Shown one piece after another: positions 35,464 to 38,740 of a stretch of 38,740 bases of DNA; position 1 is the stretch's first letter; the number at the start of each line of letters is the position of its first letter. This DNA comes from Nitrococcus mobilis (GTDB lineage: Bacteria > Pseudomonadota > Gammaproteobacteria > Nitrococcales > Nitrococcaceae), in the NCBI GenBank assembly GCA_024102725.1, contig JAGFJL010000161.1, positions 1 to 38,740 on the forward strand, read 5' to 3'. The notes under the pieces are model-generated. The model was not told the origin of the DNA and did not search any database. It worked only from the letters and a program-made list of their open reading frames with translations. A program made the translations under genes and the position numbers.

Positions 35464-35943
35464 ATGTTCGACAGCTTCCTGGTAATGGATGAGATCAAAG
35501 GCGAGTCAAAGGATTCTACATATCCCGACGCGATAGAGCTATTGTCCTGGTCATGGGGCGCGAGCCAGCCGGGTACCATGCACGCCGGTGGCGGTGGCGG
35601 CACCGGTAAGGCGAATTTTCAGGATATCTCCCTGACCAAGTACGTCGACAAGTCTTCCGCCACTCTATGGAAGTTTTTGGCCAACGGTAAGCACTTTGAG
35701 AGCGGCAAAATCGTCGCGCGTAAGGCCGGCGGTGAACAGCTCGAGTACTTCGTCGTCGAGATGTCGAAAATACTCGTCAGCAGCATTAATTTCAGCGGTA
35801 GCCAGGGCGAGGACCGGCTGATCGAAAATGTGAGCCTCAATTTTGCCGGATTCACGATGAGCTACACGCCCCAGAAGGACGATGGTAGCGGCGATGCGGC
35901 CATCGATTTCGGTTGGAGCATTGAGGAGAACGCCGAGAAGTAA
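35464..35943 (+). CDS. hcp: T6SS inner-tube protein Hcp (TssD)
   Basis: 159 residues, with a strong AAGGAG 7 bp before the ATG, the best ribosome binding site in the T6SS operon. Seen: FDSFLVMDEIKGESKDSTYP, AIELLSWSWGASQPG, GTGKANFQDISLTKYVDKSS, and LIENVSLNFAGFTMSYTPQK. These are Hcp1-type signatures. Hcp hexamers stack to form the tube expelled by sheath contraction and can carry small effectors in the lumen. The glycine-rich loop HAGGGGGTGKA is typical of this Hcp group. Confidence 0.97.
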   Translation: MFDSFLVMDEIKGESKDSTYPDAIELLSWSWGASQPGTMHAGGGGGTGKANFQDISLTKYVDKSSATLWKFLANGKHFESGKIVARKAGGEQLEYFVVEMSKILVSSINFSGSQGEDRLIENVSLNFAGFTMSYTPQKDDGSGDAAIDFGWSIEENAEK

Positions 35944-35957
35944 GCGTTTTTTGCCGT

Positions 35958-36749
35958 ATGGCGGAATTGACGACACAAGAGAGATTGCAGCCCGCCTTAC
36001 TCGACCGGCTGACGGATGCCGCGCCCTTCAAGGAGCGCGTAGAGGTGACGATAGAGGAGTCCGCCCTGAGACGGACGGGGATCGAGCGCGACGAACTGCG
36101 CCGGCTGTTCGAGTCGCATAACCTGCGCCTGGTAGGGGAGCGTCCGGGTGAGGCTGGTGAGCATGATGCTTCCGGCCTGATCGAAGTCTACGAGAGTGAG
36201 CACGGGAGTAAGGGGCTGCAACGTCTTTTGGAGCACGAACTCGGGTCCGGCAGCGGATACCGGGCTTTCGTGGGGAGTGTAGTGAATATTGTCGATCGCA
36301 AGCGGTTGCCGAATACGCTCGAGTCACGCCGCGGCCGGGTTATCTCCGGCAAGCAGTTGAAGGAGTGCGTGCTGCGCGATCTGGCGTGGCTGCTCAACAC
36401 CGGTAATCTCATGTCGGTTCAGGAACTGCAGGCTTATCCGCATGCTCGGAGCTCGGTGCTTAATTACGGCCTACCCGATCTCACCGGCTTGACGGCCTCG
36501 GGTGCCGATGTCGAAGCAATCGCTGCGGGAATCCGGCGGGCTATTGAGGTCTTCGAGCCGCGTCTGCGGCGGGTGATGGTCGCTCCAGCGCCGGCGGAGG
36601 ACACCGCTGGTGGCGGCAATGTGCTGGCGTTTCGAATCGAGGCGGAGCTCTGGGGACAGCCAGCACCCGAGCAACTTTTGTTGCACACCGAGCTCGATTT
36701 GGAATCGGCCGATGCCACGATATTCGAGGGCGAGCCGCGAGGCGGCTGA
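35958..36749 (+). CDS. tssE: T6SS baseplate protein TssE (gp25-like) with an internal insertion
   Basis: 263 residues, against about 160-180 for a usual TssE. The N-terminus MAELTTQERLQPALLDRLTD is canonical. The gp25-like part resumes at residue 122 with ESRRGRVISGKQLKECVLRD then LAWLLNTGNL, YPHARSSVLNYGLPDLTGLT and AELWGQPAPEQLLLHTELDL. In between, residues 25-120 are extra: EVTIEESALRRTGIERDELR, RPGEAGEHDASGLIEVYESE, GLQRLLEHELGSGSGYRAFV. The insertion is in frame and has the codon use of its neighbours, so it is not an assembly artefact by appearance. TssE links the sheath to the baseplate. I do not recognise the inserted domain. Confidence 0.92.
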   Translation: MAELTTQERLQPALLDRLTDAAPFKERVEVTIEESALRRTGIERDELRRLFESHNLRLVGERPGEAGEHDASGLIEVYESEHGSKGLQRLLEHELGSGSGYRAFVGSVVNIVDRKRLPNTLESRRGRVISGKQLKECVLRDLAWLLNTGNLMSVQELQAYPHARSSVLNYGLPDLTGLTASGADVEAIAAGIRRAIEVFEPRLRRVMVAPAPAEDTAGGGNVLAFRIEAELWGQPAPEQLLLHTELDLESADATIFEGEPRGG

Positions 36750-38626
36750 TGGATACGCGACTGCTTCGATTCTACGAGGAAGAACTGCGATTCATTCGGG
36801 AGATGGGCGGCGAGTTTGCCCGCGAGTATCCGAAGATTGCTGGCCGGCTGGGGCTGGATAGCTTTGAGTGTGCCGACCCGTATGTGGAACGTTTGCTCGA
36901 GGGTGTTGCCTTTTTGACCGCACGCATCCAGCTCAAGTTGGATGCAGAGTTTCCGGATTTTACTCGCCATCTGCTGGAGATCGTCCATCCGCACCTCGTT
37001 TGTCCTGTGCCGTCCATGGCGGTAGTGGAGTTCGAGCCAGATTTGGACGAGGGGGGACTCTCGGAAGGGGTGCCGGTGCCGCGCGGCAGCGTGTTGCGTA
37101 GCGTGCTGGCCAAGGGGGAGAAAACGGCATGCGAATATCGTACGGCGCACCCGGTGACTCTCTGGCCGTTGCGGATTGTCGATGCGAGGTATCTGTCCAA
37201 CGCCGGCACCATTGCGGCCGGCGGGCTGCCGGTGAAGCGCAATGCCTGCGCCGCACTGCAGATTTCCCTGGAGGTCACCGCCGGCCTGAGGCTGGCCGAT
37301 CTGGCGCTAGGGTGCTTGCCTGTCTTCCTTCGGGGCAGCGACGAGACGCCGATGCGGCTCTACGAACAGATCCATGGCAACTGCATCGGGGTGTCACTGC
37401 GCTGCGAGGAGCGGGTACAGGAAGCTCCGATCTGCCTCCCACCCGATAGGGTACGGCAATTGGGGTTCGAGGTGGACGAGGCCTTGCTGCCGCCGACACG
37501 GCGTTCCTTCGAGGGCTATCGGCTGTTACAGGAATACTTCGCAATACCGCAGCGCTTTATGTTCTTCGAACTCGCCGGGCTTGCGCCTTCTGTACCGAGA
37601 CTCAACGGGCATTGCCTGGAGGTCACGCTGTTTTTCGACCGCGTAGACAACCGGCTGGAGCACACCGTGCAGCCAGATCGGTTTGCGCTGTTTGCAACCC
37701 CGGTCATCAATCTATTCCCCATGACGGCGGACCGCATACACGTGAAGGCCAGTGATACGGAGTTTCACGTGGTTGCTGATCGCAACCGGCCGATGGACTT
37801 CGAGATCTATCGCGTCGAAGGTGTGACCGGCTTCGGCAAAAACGGGGACGATAGGCTGGCGTTCCACCCTTTCTACCATCTTACCCATCACGGCAACGGG
37901 CGTATCGGAGAGGGCGCGTTTTTCACCATCCAGCGGCGTCTGCGGGAGCGCTCGTCACGGCAGAGGTGGCAAGGGGCACGATCCAGCTATCTGGGCAGCG
38001 AGTGTTTTCTTAGTATCGTGGATGCCGAACACGCACCGTTCGCGCCCCAGCTCAGACAGCTCGAGGTGAGCTGTCTGTGCAGTAACCGTGATTTGCCATT
38101 GCAGATGGCTGTGGGTAAGGGCATGACGGATTTTACACTGGATGCAGGCGCCCCGGTGCAGAGCATCCGCGTCATCGCCGGACCCACCCCGCCACGCGGG
38201 GCGTTCTACGCGGGTGACAACGTGTGGCGGTTTATCAGTCAGCTTTCCCTGAACTACCTCTCGCTGGTGGAAGGACAGGACGGCGCGGGTGTGACGGCAC
38301 TGCGCGAGTTGCTGGCGCTCTATGTGGACGGTAGGGACGCGCTGGCACGGCATGTGGGAGGTGTGCTTTCGGTGGAGTCCTGGCCGACGGTTCGGCGAAT
38401 GCCTGTGCCGGGGCCGATCTGCTTCGGTAACGGTCTCGAAATTCACCTCAAGCTGCACGAGGCGGCGTTCATTGGAACGGGAGCCTTCCTGCTCGGTGCC
38501 GTGCTCGAGAGATTTTTTGCTAGGTACGTGTCGCTCAACTCGTTCACCCAAACGATCGTTGAAACCGACGAACGCGGCGAGATCATGCGATGGCCGGTAA
38601 GAGCAGGCCGAAGACAAGTATTGTGA
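36749..38626 (+). CDS. tssF: T6SS baseplate protein TssF
   Basis: 625 residues, starting with a one-base overlap (TGATG) with the tssE stop. Seen: MDTRLLRFYEEELRFIREMG, EFAREYPKIAGRLGLDSFEC, DPYVERLLEGVAFLTARIQL, LDAEFPDFTRHLLEIVHPHL, and a late VSLNSFTQTIVETDERGEI then MRWPVRAGRRQVL. This is the standard TssF (VasA/ImpG) from end to end. TssF and TssG form the gp6/gp7-like wedge of the baseplate. Length and order match the family. Confidence 0.97.
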   Translation: MDTRLLRFYEEELRFIREMGGEFAREYPKIAGRLGLDSFECADPYVERLLEGVAFLTARIQLKLDAEFPDFTRHLLEIVHPHLVCPVPSMAVVEFEPDLDEGGLSEGVPVPRGSVLRSVLAKGEKTACEYRTAHPVTLWPLRIVDARYLSNAGTIAAGGLPVKRNACAALQISLEVTAGLRLADLALGCLPVFLRGSDETPMRLYEQIHGNCIGVSLRCEERVQEAPICLPPDRVRQLGFEVDEALLPPTRRSFEGYRLLQEYFAIPQRFMFFELAGLAPSVPRLNGHCLEVTLFFDRVDNRLEHTVQPDRFALFATPVINLFPMTADRIHVKASDTEFHVVADRNRPMDFEIYRVEGVTGFGKNGDDRLAFHPFYHLTHHGNGRIGEGAFFTIQRRLRERSSRQRWQGARSSYLGSECFLSIVDAEHAPFAPQLRQLEVSCLCSNRDLPLQMAVGKGMTDFTLDAGAPVQSIRVIAGPTPPRGAFYAGDNVWRFISQLSLNYLSLVEGQDGAGVTALRELLALYVDGRDALARHVGGVLSVESWPTVRRMPVPGPICFGNGLEIHLKLHEAAFIGTGAFLLGAVLERFFARYVSLNSFTQTIVETDERGEIMRWPVRAGRRQVL

Positions 38627-38740
38627 GCGCGACCGCGGAGCTGGAACGAGCACCTTACCGGTTCAGTCTGTTCGCGGCGCTTCGTCTGCTGGAGGCGAAG
38701 CACAGCGATAGTCCGCGCCTGGGCGAGTCGCGCCGGCCAG
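38590..38740 (+). CDS. tssG: T6SS baseplate protein TssG, 5' part only
   Basis: The ATG at 38590 gives about 50 residues before the window ends. It reads MAGKSRPKTSIVSATAELER and then APYRFSLFAALRLLEAKHSD and SPRLGESRRP, the TssG (VasB/ImpH) N-terminus with its F-x-x-x-x-A-L-R-L-L-E helix and L-G-x-S/x-R-P end. It overlaps tssF by 37 bp. A GTG at 38623 in the same frame, forming a GTGA overlap with the tssF stop, is an alternative start. Neither has a strong ribosome binding site. The rest of the core (tssH, J, K, L, M) is not in the window. Confidence 0.9.
   Translation, partial: MAGKSRPKTSIVSATAELERAPYRFSLFAALRLLEAKHSDSPRLGESRRP

Overview
The window reads as a chromosomal segment of a GC-rich gammaproteobacterium. 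The evidence is the ppx/sixA/pstSCAB-phoU phosphate locus with an E. coli-like Pho box, the RND pump, the KefC-type antiporter, and a type VI secretion system (T6SS) in the usual proteobacterial gene order. A Chromatiales-like relative is a guess. No rRNA, tRNA or CRISPR array was seen.

Region 1 (1-7981), phosphate. A left-truncated Ppx/GppA phosphatase gene faces sixA and pstS-pstC-pstA-pstB-phoU. A two-box (four-unit) Pho operator lies before pstS, and unusual tandem repeats lie between pstS and pstC. The ppx-sixA junction has been rebuilt: about 190 bp (ppx start, intergenic, sixA start) occurs twice. The copies flank a 1.45-kb segment that carries the 3' end of a fatty-acid-hydroxylase gene and an intact GNAT acetyltransferase gene. 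The left sixA copy is a frameshifted remnant.

Region 2 (8175-21478), assorted housekeeping and accessory genes. On the minus strand is a two-gene encapsulin operon (encapsulated ferritin with a C-terminal targeting peptide, then the shell protein). A divergent lipoprotein adaptor plus RND pump pair follows, without an outer-membrane channel gene. Then come a minus-strand run of KefC-type antiporter, GH15 glycosidase and DODA-type dioxygenase, and a minus-strand autotransporter with a Calx-beta-like passenger.

Region 3 (21969-38740), T6SS. A vgrG module comes first: VgrG, a DUF6484 protein, a DUF2169 adaptor, a ketosynthase-like protein lacking its catalytic residues, a DUF4150 PAAR-like protein with a C-terminal HH nuclease-like domain, and a beta-propeller-like protein that may be its immunity partner. 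An interrupted stretch follows, with a REP-associated transposase remnant, a peptidoglycan-binding plus papain-like cysteine peptidase protein (candidate effector), and a RelB/ParE-like toxin-antitoxin pair. The core operon then runs TIGR02270 protein, tssA, tssB, tssC, hcp, tssE (with an internal insertion of about 95 residues), tssF and the start of tssG at the window edge.

The most promising undescribed parts are the catalytically dead ketosynthase-like protein in the effector-loading module, the PG-binding/papain-like candidate effector, the nuclease/propeller pair, and the enlarged TssE. All assignments come from reading translated motifs, not from database searches.
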